Source: Brugia malayi (Eukaryota; Nematoda; Chromadorea; Rhabditida; Onchocercidae). Taken from it: a stretch of 64,000 nt of DNA. The notes beneath the pieces were generated by a model that was not told the origin of the DNA, did not search any database, and saw only the letters and a list, made by a program, of their open reading frames with translations. Of this stretch, positions 25,946 to 45,434 are shown in pieces. Position 1 is the first letter of the stretch; the number at the start of each line of letters is the position of its first letter. A program made the translations under genes and the position numbers. The stretch lies in the NCBI RefSeq assembly GCF_000002995.4, contig NW_025062475.1:12122687-12186686 (forward strand), written 5' to 3'.

Positions 25946-26578
25946 CACTGCAATCAAAGAACAGTCTGTAGTAAGTGAAACTTAATAAAGCAATCTGCTG
26001 ATAACAATTATTAAAATAGAAGTCGAACAAGTACAGTATGTCATAGCTCAATCTAGATGAACGATGATCAGTTTGAAGCAAATATTTGAAACGGAAAGTT
26101 TCTTTCGTCAATTCGAGAGTAAAATCAAACAGAATGATGAATTCTCAAGAAATTAGCACTCATCCAATTCTAAGCAATAGTTTTGTAATCCCAATCAGTT
26201 CCAAATATTCTGCTTCTTAATTAATTTTCTAGCACACACAACAAACCATTCTCCCGGCATGTCGGTACCGAGTATTCTGCTTGTCAACAGAATTCTGAAA
26301 TACAGAGAAACAAAGGTTTCATTGTGTCCCCTTTAAAGTGATCTTATCTGAGGGGCTGGTGACTTTGATGTTGCGATGAACCGCTTGTTTCAGTACAGAA
26401 TTCAGGAAATTCCCGGGAGCTCTCGGAGATATTGTGGCATGTACATTTGTGAGAGCTCTGTGGTTGACTGGGTAATTAAGTGTAATATGTACAATTTTAA
26501 TGAATTGATATACGTTTTTCTGCCGTTCTGTAATGCTTAACATATCGTTAATTTTTATGAAATGTATGACAGAATAAG
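25946..26578. promoter_or_regulatory. Divergent promoter region between DUS4 and ISWI genes
   Basis: The two genes are transcribed away from each other and share this 633-bp gap. It must hold both promoters and 5' leaders. A CAG acceptor lies 6 nt before the ISWI ATG, and a CAG lies next to the DUS4 ATG. I see no strong TATA box. The frames reading through are not supported. Confidence 0.5.
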
Positions 26579-33925
<7,347 letters not shown>

Positions 33926-34782
33926 TATTGGTTGCATGAACCATGTGAAGTTTGCATCAGAAAAATTCGTCATTATTACTACTTGTATCTCACAGTACAC
34001 GTAGCAACTTTTTAAGTTGTTCATTTTGAAATGAAACTTTTTGAAATAAGACCTCTTGCTCCGGCTGGATCTAATGAATACATTCCCTATTTTGAGAAAT
34101 CTGAGTGATTACATTATTTTTATTGCTTTTTTATCTTTGTTTGATGCTTACCTATTTGCAATATCTGTACATCAATCTCTATTGTATGATAAAATTTGAA
34201 TATATTTCTTTGACACATGCATATTTGGCATTCTTGGAAGTCATAAAAAACGTTAAGCTACGTGGTCAAGTCTTACAAGCAGTGTGGGCATCAAATGTGA
34301 TTGTATAAACTGCATTAACTAGAATAACACTTGAAAATTACAATGAATATATGCAACCTTTATGTTAATGTGATTTAATTAGGGCATTTTCTTTGTAAAT
34401 TGGTTTGTGGTAATTAGTTACTGTGCTTACAGTTTGGATGACAGCACACTTTTGATATTGGATTCTTTTGTACTATTTGGATGGAATAACTTCTAAATTA
34501 CGTAAGTACAAGTACTCTACAAGAATGATCACTATTTAGCCAGATATTTTGATAGTTCTCTTATTAATCATCATAGGAACAACATACATCGACCACATCA
34601 TGGCTATCAGTGATACCAAACCATAATCGACGCTTGTTGCGAATGACATAATTAATCTGGAAAAAATTAATTTCAGTGCATAACAATTTCCCAACTTACT
34701 GATTAGATAAAAAAAGAAATTGTTTTCAAGAACAGAAGTATGATCCTCCTGAACTCAAGAAAATAAAAAGATCGAAAGAGAT
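33926..34782. other. ISWI 3' UTR and gap before histone H1
   Basis: Downstream of the ISWI stop. I see no supported coding exon or RNA gene. The ISWI and H1 genes are convergent across this gap. Confidence 0.5.
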
Positions 34783-34819
34783 AGCATGACTCATGAAATT
34801 TGTGGCCCTTAAGAGGGCC
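34783..34819 (-). terminator. H1 mRNA 3' stem-loop and downstream element
   Basis: On the minus strand the stem-loop GGCCCTCTTAAGGGCC occupies 34819-34804. It is preceded by AACCCAAC and followed by ACAAA. Its loop carries CTTA where the four core-histone genes carry CTTT. After 9 nt comes ATGAGTCATGCT (34794-34783), the element shared by all five histone genes. SLBP binds such stem-loops to form non-polyadenylated histone mRNA ends. Confidence 0.88.
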
Positions 34820-34854
34820 GTTGGGTTATGACCAACGTCACGGACGTAACATGT

Positions 34855-35427
34855 CTATGACGCTGTTTTCTTCGGCTTCGAAACCTTCGATTTCTTCGGC
34901 TTATTACTTGTCTTTGGCTTCCGTTTTGGCGATTTCGCAGTTGCAACTTTTTTCACACGTGGCTTCTTTGGAGCAGCAGAAGTAACCTTACTTTTCTTTT
35001 CTTTCTTCGATGTTATCTCCTTCTGCTTATGTGGTCCTCTCTTAGTCTTAGTTTCAGTTGTAGTACCAAGTCTGAATGAACCATTCACACCAGCACCTTT
35101 TGCAAGCGTCAACTTTCCAGATGCAATACCTTTCTTGATTGCTAATCGAAGTTGAGAATGTACACGTTTGCCATTATCACCCAACTGATAATGACCAGAG
35201 ATATACTTGAAGATTGCCACTCGACTTGAACCTTTACGATCTTTCAGGGCAACAATTGCTTCCTTTATCATTTGAGAGTAGCTAGGATGGTTCTTCATTA
35301 CTTTTGCGCCTTGTCGCTTCGAACGTGCCTTAGATGTGCCTTGAACTGCCGATCGTTTCTTCGGGGATTTGCCAGTTGGACCGCTTATTCGCGGAGGCGA
35401 AGGTAACTCTACAGCCGCTGCTTCCAT
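34855..35427 (-). CDS. Histone H1 (linker histone)
   Basis: A single exon of 190 residues. H1 binds the nucleosome dyad and linker DNA. A short N-terminal tail (MEAAAVELPSPPRISG) leads to the winged-helix globular domain at about residues 47-115 (HPSYSQMIKEAIVALKDRKG, AIFKYISGHY, a GKRVHSQLRLAIKKGI block, then GSFRLG). A Lys/Pro/Ala-rich C-terminal tail ends KPKKTAS. I chose the ATG at 35427 because it lies about 63 bp from the TATA box; the frame is open further upstream but only from a GTG that overlaps the TATA region. The gene carries a replication-type stem-loop and promoter, so it is expected to peak in S phase. It is next to H3, transcribed away from it. Confidence 0.95.
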   Translation of the reverse strand: MEAAAVELPSPPRISGPTGKSPKKRSAVQGTSKARSKRQGAKVMKNHPSYSQMIKEAIVALKDRKGSSRVAIFKYISGHYQLGDNGKRVHSQLRLAIKKGIASGKLTLAKGAGVNGSFRLGTTTETKTKRGPHKQKEITSKKEKKSKVTSAAPKKPRVKKVATAKSPKRKPKTSNKPKKSKVSKPKKTAS

Positions 35428-35489
35428 ATCGTCGATGGTTAAACCACACCCTATGTAGCAAACAATAACACAACTAACGATCGATCCCA

Positions 35490-35539
35490 CTTATATATCA
35501 CTCCACCTTCCCGCCAAAATTTCAGAAATTGGCGGGAAG
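35490..35539 (-). promoter_or_regulatory. H1 promoter: TATA box and palindromic E2F-like pair
   Basis: On the minus strand TATATAAG is at 35497-35490. Just upstream, CTTCCCGCCAA (35507-35517) and TTGGCGGGAAG (35529-35539) form a perfect 11-bp inverted repeat, each arm matching the E2F/DP consensus TTSGCGGGAA. Functional use is inferred from known E2F control of histone genes. Confidence 0.7.
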
Positions 35540-36300
35540 CTGCAAATTAAATCTCGTGGTCTCAACTGGAATATTTCTGTAGAATTGATTTACAGAGGGA
35601 GGAAAAGTATATCTCATGTATGTAAGGATGAATGTTACTCGCATAATACTCGTGTACTGCACGTGCACGTATTACTTTTATTTTACACGTGTTGCTCTCG
35701 TATTATACGTATTACTCGTATACATAACATGTATTTTGGATGGTGTAAAGCTTTTCTTCTCTTCATTGCATTAAAATCTAGGATAATAGTAAGCATACAT
35801 TATAATTGCTAAGCTTATAATCTTTTTCTAACATTTGATTAATTTTGCTTTTATAATTAAAAAATATACATAAAACTAAAATGAAATGATAAAATAATCC
35901 ATTAACTAAAAAAATTTGCATCGATCATTTTAAATTATATAACATTAGTAGAATGAAATTTTGCTCCTTTTTTAGTAATTTTTCAAAAAATTAATCAATT
36001 CTTTTAGCGCTTTTTAAAAAGTAAAAAGGAAATTTTCTTATCAAATTGCAATTATTTCAGTCATTTTTTAAAATATTTTTTTTTACATTTAATTTATCAT
36101 TGAAAGAAGAAAAAATTCCTCAAATTTTTCGTAGCACATATTTCTCCAATGTTTAATTTGAATTAATTTAAAAATAAAAAACGAAATAATAAGAATTATT
36201 ATTAATTAAATTAGACGATCCCTCAATTACAGTTTATAATCGTAACAGATAGTCCCTTAATTCTAAGAATTTTCCAGAAAGGCTAAAAAAAAAATAATGG
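35540..36300. other. Divergent gap between H1 and H3
   Basis: AT-rich spacer of about 760 bp between the H1 and H3 promoters. It contains repeated CACGTG/ACGT-type words at about 35655-35715 (TGCACGTGCACGTATT). No gene seen. Confidence 0.5.
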
Positions 36301-36306
36301 CGCGAA

Positions 36307-36846
<540 letters not shown>

Positions 36847-36901
36847 ACGTATTCGTTTTGCCTTGTGGAACAGTTTAGAAAAACCGTCTCACAAACCCAA
36901 C

Positions 36902-36937
36902 GGCCCTCTTTAGGGCCACAATTCGATGAGTCATGCT
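36902..36937 (+). terminator. H3 mRNA 3' stem-loop and downstream element
   Basis: GGCCCTCTTTAGGGCC at 36902-36917, within the context AACCCAAC...ACAA. After 8 nt comes ATGAGTCATGCT at 36926-36937. Confidence 0.95.
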
Positions 36938-38254
36938 ACCTGAAGAGTCTGAGTTAATAAATATTGCTTGAAGTATTTTATGTGTTTTACATATTTTCTA
37001 TTTCATGCGGTGCGTAATTGGCAGGAATTGTGGATTGGTATCGATTAGGCGATATGCTGCTAATGTCGGTGTGGTGATGGATATGTGCAGTTGGACTGAG
37101 TCGGTGTGTACTTGGAGTGATATGTTTGTGATCTGCTGTTACTTGTTAAAATTTAGAGATAAGTTATGTCAGCCATGAGCTATGTATCTGTGACGGTCCC
37201 AAGATAACTTGGAGCCCTCGACCATTTTTTCCTGAATTTGCTTTTTGATTCTCAACTCATGCTGTGACAAAATTTTCGATGAATTGTTCAATAATTGTCA
37301 AATAAAGACTACAGTTAAGAATAATGGTTGTGTGCGCAAGAGTAATTGTTTTCGGGGAATTGTTAAGGGTTAGGAATAAGGATTTCCTGGTCACCAGTGA
37401 TTAATTCAAATCTCATACTGAAATTACTCTCATACTACGTACCGTTGAATATGTTTAGTTTACTGTAAATCCCGGGAATATTGCTTGTCCACGCATTGAA
37501 TGGTGTTGTGTGCATATCTAGTGTGATTTGTACCAATCAATTGTCATCAATAAACTTTATTGGCAAATATCTCTGTTCAACACCACAAAGCAAATGAAAA
37601 CAATACATCTCAGATTCATAACTGGAAATTTAGAAACACTATCAGAAAAAATATAAAGACTTCCTAGGGGGAAAAATAAATGTTCTTTTTCCGAGCCGAG
37701 CTTCTTAAGTCGTCTATCGTTCTCATACGGAAGCCGCCATGCCGTACTAAACATTCTTGAAGAGAATCTCTCGCCGAACCATTGAGGCGAAAAATACAAC
37801 ACTACACAAATCATTATGGAAGATACCCCAGAACACCTAAAGGTTACATCTGAAGCAATCAAAACACAACAGTCGCACTTCAGGCTTCCATCAACGTAAC
37901 TCGTATTAATGGGTATTAAGGGTCACGCACGAGGTGATTACGAGGAAATTGCAGTTTAAAGAAATGGGTTCACTCATCGAATCAATGGACATTCATTCGT
38001 AAAATGCTACGCATTATTATCACCAATCCAAGTGTTTGTTTTGACGAATTTCCTACGCTATTCAATAACTTTTAAAAACAACTTTTAAGTGCTTCATTAT
38101 TTCGCTAAATCCTCTCATTAAATAGTTGCTTCTCATAACAACACCCAGACTTGATTGTAGAAGCGGACGTGACCCAGTACCAAAGTAACATAACCAGTGA
38201 AACCAAGTCACTCGCCAGACTACTCAACATCACAAACTAGACCTACATGGGTAC
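36938..38254. other. Convergent gap between H3 and H2A
   Basis: About 1.3 kb of less AT-rich DNA. I found no exon with splice sites, no tRNA and no repeat. The minus-strand frame at 37557-37862 has no family signal and is not supported. Confidence 0.5.
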
Positions 38255-38290
38255 AGCATGATCCATAGATTTGTGGCCCTAAAGAGGGCC
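38255..38290 (-). terminator. H2A mRNA 3' stem-loop and downstream element
   Basis: On the minus strand GGCCCTCTTTAGGGCC occupies 38290-38275. After 8 nt comes ATGGATCATGCT (38266-38255), the most divergent copy of the shared downstream element. Confidence 0.93.
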
Positions 38291-38316
38291 GTTGGGTTTT
38301 GTAGCGCAAATGAGCC

Positions 38317-38697
38317 TTACGCCTTCTCTGCAGTCTTCTTCGGGAGAAGCACAGCCTGGATGTTGGGTAGCACGCCACCCTGAGAAATGGTCACGCCGGC
38401 CAACAATTTGTTCAATTCTTCGTCGTTACGAACTGCCAACTGTAAGTGTCGCGGGTTAATCCGGGTCTTCTTATTGTCGCGCGCAGCATTGCCTGCCAAT
38501 TCCAACACTTCCGCAGCGAGATATTCGAGCACCGCAGCCAAGTATACCGGAGCACCAGCACCAACACGCTCCGCATAATTGCCCTTCCTCAATTTTCGGT
38601 GAATACGACCAACGGGAAACTGAAGACCAGCACGTGACGATCTCGACTTAACCTTGCCAGACGACTTTGCTTTGCCACCTTTACCTCTACCAGACAT
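38317..38697 (-). CDS. Histone H2A, canonical
   Basis: A single exon of 126 residues. [11 protein letters not shown] starts the tail, then [13 protein letters not shown] and the fold ([39 protein letters not shown]), with the acidic-patch residues EE in NDEELNKLL. The C-terminus PKKTAEKA lacks an SQ-(E/D)-aromatic motif, so this is not H2A.X, and it lacks H2A.Z features. It is divergent from H2B with a shared promoter of 296 bp, the classic histone-pair arrangement. Confidence 0.98.
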   Translation of the reverse strand: MSGRGKGGKAKSSGKVKSRSSRAGLQFPVGRIHRKLRKGNYAERVGAGAPVYLAAVLEYLAAEVLELAGNAARDNKKTRINPRHLQLAVRNDEELNKLLAGVTISQGGVLPNIQAVLLPKKTAEKA

Positions 38698-38993
38698 CGT
38701 ACCTCAGATTGTCGTAGTTTGCCTCTAGCGCCACGATAAAAATTTAGAATAGTAAGCCCTTATCATCCGACCTTATTTATACCCTTCAGCGAGCGAAACT
38801 AACAATTAAGCCACGCCCAATTATCTGCTCATTTGGCGGGAAGAGTGGGCGTGGCCTAATATGTTGGCGCTCGGATTGATGGATATAAATAGCGAATGAG
38901 ACGAGGAGCATATCACATTAGTCAGTCCAGTGGTGTTGGAGTGTTCGGTTGTTGTCGTCTTAGTTAGTAGCGAGGACCTATTGTTAGTCAGTA
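38698..38993. promoter_or_regulatory. Bidirectional H2A/H2B promoter
   Basis: H2A has TATAAATA on the minus strand (38781-38774). H2B has TATAAATA at 38884-38891. Between them lie CCACGCCC (38811-38818, GGGCGTGG on the H2A strand), the E2F-like TTTGGCGGGAAG (38832-38843), GGGCGTGGCC (38847-38856) and TTGGCGC (38864-38870). One E2F-like site and mirrored GC boxes could serve both genes. Confidence 0.8.
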
Positions 38994-39362
38994 ATGCCAC
39001 CGAAGCCGTCAGCTAAAGGAGCAAAGAAAGCAGCGAAGTCTCATAAGCCGCGTAGTGGCGATAAGAAACGACGGAGTCGACGAAAGGAGTCTTACTCAGC
39101 ATACATCTATCGGGTCCTGAAGCAGGTACATCCTGATACGGGCATCTCATCGAAGGCTATGTCGATTATGAACTCATTCGTAAACGACGTCTTCGAACGT
39201 ATTGCTGCGGAAGCTAGTCGCTTGGCTCATTATAATAAGCGTTCAACGATCTCATCCCGTGAAATTCAGACAGCTGTTCGACTTATTCTCCCAGGTGAAT
39301 TGGCTAAGCATGCTGTTTCGGAAGGTACAAAGGCAGTTACGAAGTACACTAGCTCGAAGTGA
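38994..39362 (+). CDS. Histone H2B
   Basis: A single exon of 122 residues, as in other nematodes. The basic N-terminal tail ([15 protein letters not shown]) leads to the histone fold beginning at [20 protein letters not shown]. It continues through [20 protein letters not shown] and ends in AVTKYTSSK; the Lys of VTKYTSSK is the conserved ubiquitination site. It pairs with H2A in the nucleosome. Expression is expected in S phase, from the shared divergent promoter and the stem-loop. Confidence 0.98.
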   Translation: MPPKPSAKGAKKAAKSHKPRSGDKKRRSRRKESYSAYIYRVLKQVHPDTGISSKAMSIMNSFVNDVFERIAAEASRLAHYNKRSTISSREIQTAVRLILPGELAKHAVSEGTKAVTKYTSSK

Positions 39363-39405
39363 GTGGCGTACGTGTACTGTCTTGGCTCAACCACTAGAAC
39401 CCAAC

Positions 39406-39441
39406 GGCCCTCTTTAGGGCCACAATTTAATGAGTCGTGCT
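39406..39441 (+). terminator. H2B mRNA 3' stem-loop and downstream element
   Basis: GGCCCTCTTTAGGGCC at 39406-39421, preceded by AACCCAAC. After 8 nt comes ATGAGTCGTGCT at 39430-39441, one base off the consensus. Confidence 0.95.
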
Positions 39442-41131
39442 AACCCTTGGAGATTTCTCATGTTGTGCAATGCTTTCCGTATTTGTTGTTTGTGGTGAAT
39501 GTATGAATTGTAAATAAAATTCAACTTTTTGTTTTGTTATTCGTTTGATCAAATGAATAAAAGAAAATAAGGTTTGGGATTGAGTTCGATTAGGCTGTTG
39601 GCGAGTATAGTTGTCCTGACACGAATACTGGGACATATGGGGGGGAGAGCTGGGGGACCCGTCTGAACTGGAATGTGTCCTGGTATGTACGAAAAATAGC
39701 TACGATCTCCTTGCGGCGATACGTTGTGTGAGATGGAATCAGAAGTGCGGCATTGCATGTGTTGGCTTTTTACACTTCCTCTTCCTTCAACCGAATAATT
39801 GAGCATGTATTTCCACACTCGGAAATAATTGGCAAACAGATGTTTACATCGTGGCCGCAATGCCAGTCTTTGGTCGATGGCAGGTGTTTACTTCAAAATG
39901 TCTGCTGCGGGGTCATGTGATAGGTCGAAGTTATGTAACTAGGTCATTATTGCCAAGAGACAACAAATCTTAACAGCCAAAGTAAATGGATGGGAATTAT
40001 ACATACACTACAAACACAGTGTGTAACAGATTTTTAAAATTTGAGGGAATAAAAATGTGAACATTTAAATTAGTCGCTGCTGATGAAAATAATTTCATTG
40101 CAAACTCTATACATTTCATTGATTTCATCAATGAATTTAGTTTGTTTCGTCGTCTAATTGAAGAAGATTAACAGCTAAAATTAATGGGATGATATTAGAA
40201 ATTATAAGCAAACAAGAAAGAAGAAATTAGGAATATTTAGAACTAAGAAAGAAAAACCAAATAATCTACAAAAGATTTTAAAGAGTTGTTAGTAAGCTAA
40301 ATTCATCATTGATTCAATTTGCTTAATTTCTTAATTTTGAGAACTTACTGCATTGTAATGTTAAAGAAAAAAAAAAAAATTGATAAATCCACTGTAAACT
40401 ATTCGTCCATTTTACAACTAATAGATGAAATTTAAATGTAACAGTCATAGAAGAATACAATTATTTGGTATACTATGATAAATTATACTTTGATAACTGA
40501 TAGAAATGATATGATAAGTTAAACGAAAATATCACATTCATCTAATTAAATGATAATTTATTTCTTCAATGACAAATGATATGATATGATATAATATTCT
40601 GTATTCTCATATTTTCATAAATATCACTGATAATTACTACCACTGCTAAATTAAATTAAAAAATTACATGGCTCTTAAAGAAATCTTAAAATTTATCACT
40701 TAATTTGATTATTAACAATTTTAATTAAATTTACTTCCATATGTAAACAAATCAATGAACTAACGAAATCAATCAATAAAATAAATGACAAATTGATTTG
40801 GTATTTAAATTTTCATTTCAGTCATTCAGTTTTTTTCATGGAAATTACTCACTTTTAACCTATAGCAGACAAAAAAAGAATCAAGTAATGCCATTTTTTT
40901 TTTTTTTAATTCATTAAGTTTGTTATTTCATATTAATAAAGTTTAATGATTAACTCGAGAGTTAACTCGAGAGTTTCTTTCATATGTTCGTGAAATGATC
41001 TCAAAATTTTTTCCTCGTTTTGTTATATATTTACTTTACAATATTGCATGCTATGCTATGCATATATGTCTGTATTTAAATCCCAGGATATCTGGTATAT
41101 CTCGGTAATATTTCCCAGCAGAAATGTTAAC
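39442..41131. other. Spacer between H2B and H4
   Basis: About 1.7 kb, increasingly AT-rich to the right. The two adjacent genes run in the same direction. I see no exon, RNA gene or mobile element. Confidence 0.5.
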
Positions 41132-41237
41132 TTTTCCCGCCAAAAATGACAGGGGCGTGGCTCTTAGGTTCAAGTCCTAGTGTGGGTGTGGCTTTATCGG
41201 TGTCCCGGTGAGGTCGCGGGAGCAATAGCTATAAATA
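41132..41237 (+). promoter_or_regulatory. H4 promoter: E2F-like site, GC boxes, TATA box
   Basis: TTCCCGCCAAA (41134-41144, E2F-like in reverse), GGGGCGTGGC (41152-41161), GGGTGTGGC (41184-41192) and TATAAATA (41230-41237), which is about 94 bp before the H4 ATG. Confidence 0.75.
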
Positions 41238-41312
41238 GGCGATTGAGCTGGGTCTATTCACTTTGGTAGTCAGTTCAGTTGTGTGCGACAGTTACCAGTG
41301 TTTTCGTTGTGA

Positions 41313-41642
<330 letters not shown>

Positions 41643-41698
41643 GACGACCTTACGAGACCCATCAGCGTGTAATTATCTGTATGCGCACAAAACCCAAC

Positions 41699-41734
41699 GG
41701 CCCTCTTTAGGGCCACAAATCTATGAGTCATGCT
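41699..41734 (+). terminator. H4 mRNA 3' stem-loop and downstream element
   Basis: GGCCCTCTTTAGGGCC at 41699-41714, preceded by AACCCAAC. After 8 nt comes ATGAGTCATGCT at 41723-41734. Confidence 0.95.
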
Positions 41735-42328
41735 TACTCAGAACTGATCTTTGCGTGTTAGATTGTATATTTAATGTTAAGTGATACTCATTTGGCAACG
41801 ATTTATTCCTCATATTTTGTTTTGTATTTACTGGTCTATGTTAGATAATAAAAGATGATTTTTTATATTGTGGAAACATGAAATCTATGAAGATTTAGTA
41901 CCTATAATAGCTGCTCAGAAAGGGTACAGATGTCCAGGGGATGTCATGTGGGGTGTTGGATTGTTTGTGTTAGAGATTGAAATGCTTTTCTTTGAGCAAC
42001 CTGGGTGCATGTTTGGAGATCGTGCCAAGGTCAGCAAGAGGACTGATGTGTATGAAGGAGGTGACAGAGAGTCATAGTCCAATATCATGCTTGTGTTATG
42101 TTGGTTCTCTGCACGTATATTCGATTTCTGCAGTGGCGACTAAATTCGCGCTGAAGTTCCACTCTTCACTTTTATTCTCACTCGATCTCGAGGGATGCCC
42201 ATCCTTCCGTCTGGTTTTGCAAATTTAAGATAATTTAAAATTAACTTAGCAGTTTAATAATTACGCAGTACTTATACAAATGAAATAGTATCAAATACAA
42301 ATACATATGCAGATTTATACGAACATTA
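41735..42328. other. Convergent gap between H4 and the CWC25-like gene
   Basis: About 600 bp. Two overlapping plus-strand frames at 41868-42228 have no family signal or splice context, and I do not support them. The 3' UTR of the CWC25-like gene must lie at the right side. Confidence 0.45.
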
Positions 42329-44361
42329 TCACCGTTTCACAAACTTTTGTTCGGTAAAACCACTTGTACGTTGTAGTTCTCTTCGATGACTTCTCAACTG
42401 TTGCTCTACGGTCATCGTTGATGCAGCACTATTCAACATTGGTCTAAAATGTTATCAGTGTCAAATTATCGATAATACAACTGCAGTCACAAGCACACAT
42501 TATTATTACATACTATTACTACCAATGGGATTAACGTAAGAATTCGAGAAGTATTCGGCAAAAATTTCTCCACCACTTTAATCATAATTAAATGAAACAC
42601 ATATAACCTAATGAAGTTAGCTGTCTTTCCTTCATTTCTTCGATTCTCTTCTTCGTCTCGTAATGCATTTCTTTTGATATTTCTCGTACGAACTTCATCT
42701 CTCCAATTCGCATTTTGTAGCATTTCTTTTCGTTTCATTTCCATTTCTTCCTCCGTTAGTTGACGCCTTTCTGATTTCTGGAAAAAAAAATCAAAGTCAA
42801 ATTGGAAAGTTAGGAATATGAATAAAAGATAAAAGGAAGTATTTTTATGATAAACCTTATAAATCTCAATTTGCTTTTTTGGAAGAGCTTTATAGGGATT
42901 GTCCATTTCTTCTTGCTTCCGTACTTCGTATTTTCCTATTTTCACCAAACCATATTTCTTCTTTTGTGATTTCCTATCAGCTTCATTACCTTCGTCCTCT
43001 CTGTTATCGCTTTCAGATGATGAGCTCTTAAATATTAAATATGGGAAGGAATAAATAATGATACTGGAAAAGAGAGGAAAAAATGATTTAAAAAAATACC
43101 TACATATTTAGGTCGTAGGTGTGCTGGAATATGACTATCCTTCTGCAAATGTTTCCTTTCTCGCTTTTTCTGAAAATCATCAGTGCCTTCTGCTAAACAT
43201 CCAACAAGTGTTATATATTTGTAGTTTAGTCGTCAGTGTTTAAAAATGTGAAGAATGATGAAAATAATTTAAAACTTAGAAAACTTGAGACTCGGCTTTT
43301 TGCTTAATATTCGATTTCATAGTCAAAAAAAAAATATTTTGATAACAAGCAGCACATTAAATATTACGGATTAAAGAATATTTTGAAGAGGATTTCATGC
43401 CAAAAGAATTTCCAGAAAAAAAAAATGAACTGATTTCGTAGAATAAGAAAATCTTCCTACTTTTGTCGGTTCCGGGGATAATGAAGATACTGCTGTGTAT
43501 TTTTCACTACCAATATGACGATGTCCATTTTTCTACAGATAATGTAATTTTTTTTTTTTTTATTTTGGTTAGAATTACAATAAACTTTGGAAAAACCGTG
43601 TAGAAAAAATTGACAACTTATAAAAATACAAAAAGCTTTACCTCAATGTGATCAACTTTATCACCACACTCCGTGCTATGCTTCAATTTTCTCTCCTTCT
43701 TTTCTAATTTTTTCAGCTTTTTCAAACGTTTCTTTTCTCTCTTTTCCATCACCTTTTTCATCAATTTCTGCATTTTTAGCTGAATTAAAGGGTTTTCCAT
43801 CTTTTCCTGCCAAATCCTTTCCTCTCTCATCTGAAAAATAAATTATCATTTGTGGCAATTTACGACAATAATTCTTTTCACGTTGTGCAAATTCAAATTG
43901 AAATTTTATATAGAATCTGAGCTGAATTTCCAGACTGGATATCCTTGATGAAAAAGCATCATAATACAAAGAGCCATTTAAGATATAACCTTAATGGCCA
44001 CCAATGGATCCTCGGTTCTCACAATGTCAACTTCCAAATTGGATATCCTCGATGTGGAAGCACCAGTTATACATCGCTGCGGCTTTTCTATTGCTTCAAT
44101 TCCGCTTTCTTTCTCCTTGATGACAGCATCAGAATAGAGTTCGAAATTCTTGTCCACCTAAAGAAAGTTCAATTTTTTTTTTTTAGCAAATTTGTCTGAC
44201 AATCATAAGAGTTGCAATAAACAAACTATCATAAGCAATTAAAACATCTTTTTAATACCTACCCTTTTGCCGAGCAAATAATCTTCCCGATTAACCAATG
44301 ATTTCGTGCCTTCATAAATCCATGCAAGTTGTCCATCATCCTTCCCTTTTTCTGCCATCAT
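42329..44361 (-). CDS. CWC25: CWC25-like pre-mRNA splicing factor, N-terminal domain not found
   Basis: Eight exons, 44361-44263, 44157-43990, 43830-43642, 43532-43461, 43169-43104, 43026-42856, 42777-42608 and 42443-42329 (TGA), join in phase to 349 residues. CWC25 is a late-recruited spliceosome factor that acts at the first catalytic step. Visible family blocks: QLAWIYEGTKSLVNREDYLLGKR; EDPLVAIK followed by a long Lys/Glu helix; KYGLVKIGKYEVRK; RRQLTEEEMEMKRKEML; NANWRDEV; and the C-terminal block ending LQRTSGFTEQKFVKR. The usual first 60-70 residues, including the Trp-His-Pro motif of the CIR domain, are missing. A TGA lies directly before the tandem ATGATG in the same frame, and no upstream exon was found. 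It is convergent with H4. Confidence 0.85.
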
Positions 44362-45403
44362 TCAATCAAACAATCTCTTAAAATGTGAAAACAAAAAATT
44401 ATTATCTCAACCAAATAAAAGCATTAAAATCCAATATTTCATAAATAATGACAATTACACTTTACACAAAAATCATATGCGATATCGATTAACTCGCAAA
44501 TCATCGAATAGTTATTCTAATAAATCAATATTTTTCTTTGATCAACAAATTATCAATTATCACCAATTCAGCATGTTTGTATTATTTTCATAACTAATTC
44601 ATCACTACCAGTCAATAATCAGAAAAAGCACAAGAAATTTGCGAAAAGTAAAATCATAAGAATCACTAATCTTCTCGTTCGGTCTTTTTTTCTCAGCTCA
44701 AGTAATAACTATAAATAACAGCAGTTCGCTATGAAAACTTCATCGTCTCTCACAACAGAAATAATCAAATAAACTAATTGTGGTAATATTAATTTTCAAT
44801 ATTTAACAGTAATAATAATAAACAAATAAATAAATAATATAAATAACAGACACTAAGTAATAATTAAACTTTAATAATGCAATTAATTTGATAAATGTGT
44901 TAGTAAATAAATATATTTTTTAAAATTGTTCGCATTACATTTAAATGCAAATAATAATGCTTTATTGATTATGGTAAAATGAAAGATTAATTGAAATGGG
45001 TGCAAAATGCAAATATAATAATTTAATAATATTAGAGATAAAATGAAAATGGTTACGACCAGTACTTTTAAAGATTAGCTACTTATCTCTTTATATATGA
45101 AATTTGCTTACTCTTCTGATTATTCAAGCTAAATATGTTCATTCCTTGTATTAAATTAATATTACAACCAAATTGTATCAAAATAATTTAAAAAATATTT
45201 CATTAAATCATATTACAGTCAAATTTTCAAAAAATATTTTACTAATTTATATTATAATCAAATTTTATTAATAATTCGAAGGATAACTATTAATGATAAG
45301 AATTTTATTAACTGAAAATTGCAGCGAGGAATGAAATTATACGTGGTGAAATGTGATAAATAGTTATTAATCTTATCATTGACTTATAATTATTGGCATT
45401 AAC

Positions 45404-45434
<31 letters not shown>

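Noticed and set aside
37557..37862. Minus-strand 101-residue frame between H3 and H2A
   Set aside because: It has no recognisable motif and no stem-loop or splice context; a chance frame in moderately AT-rich DNA.
38387..38637. Plus-strand frames over H2A
   Set aside because: They are opposite-strand shadows of the H2A coding region.
41163..41182. T-arm-like hairpin TTAGGTTCAAGTCCTAG in the H4 promoter
   Set aside because: The stem and loop look like a tRNA T-arm, but there is no A box, anticodon arm or acceptor stem upstream, and it sits in a promoter.
41868..42228. Two overlapping plus-strand frames after H4
   Set aside because: They have no family signal, no splice sites and no promoter, and they lie in the H4 3' flank.
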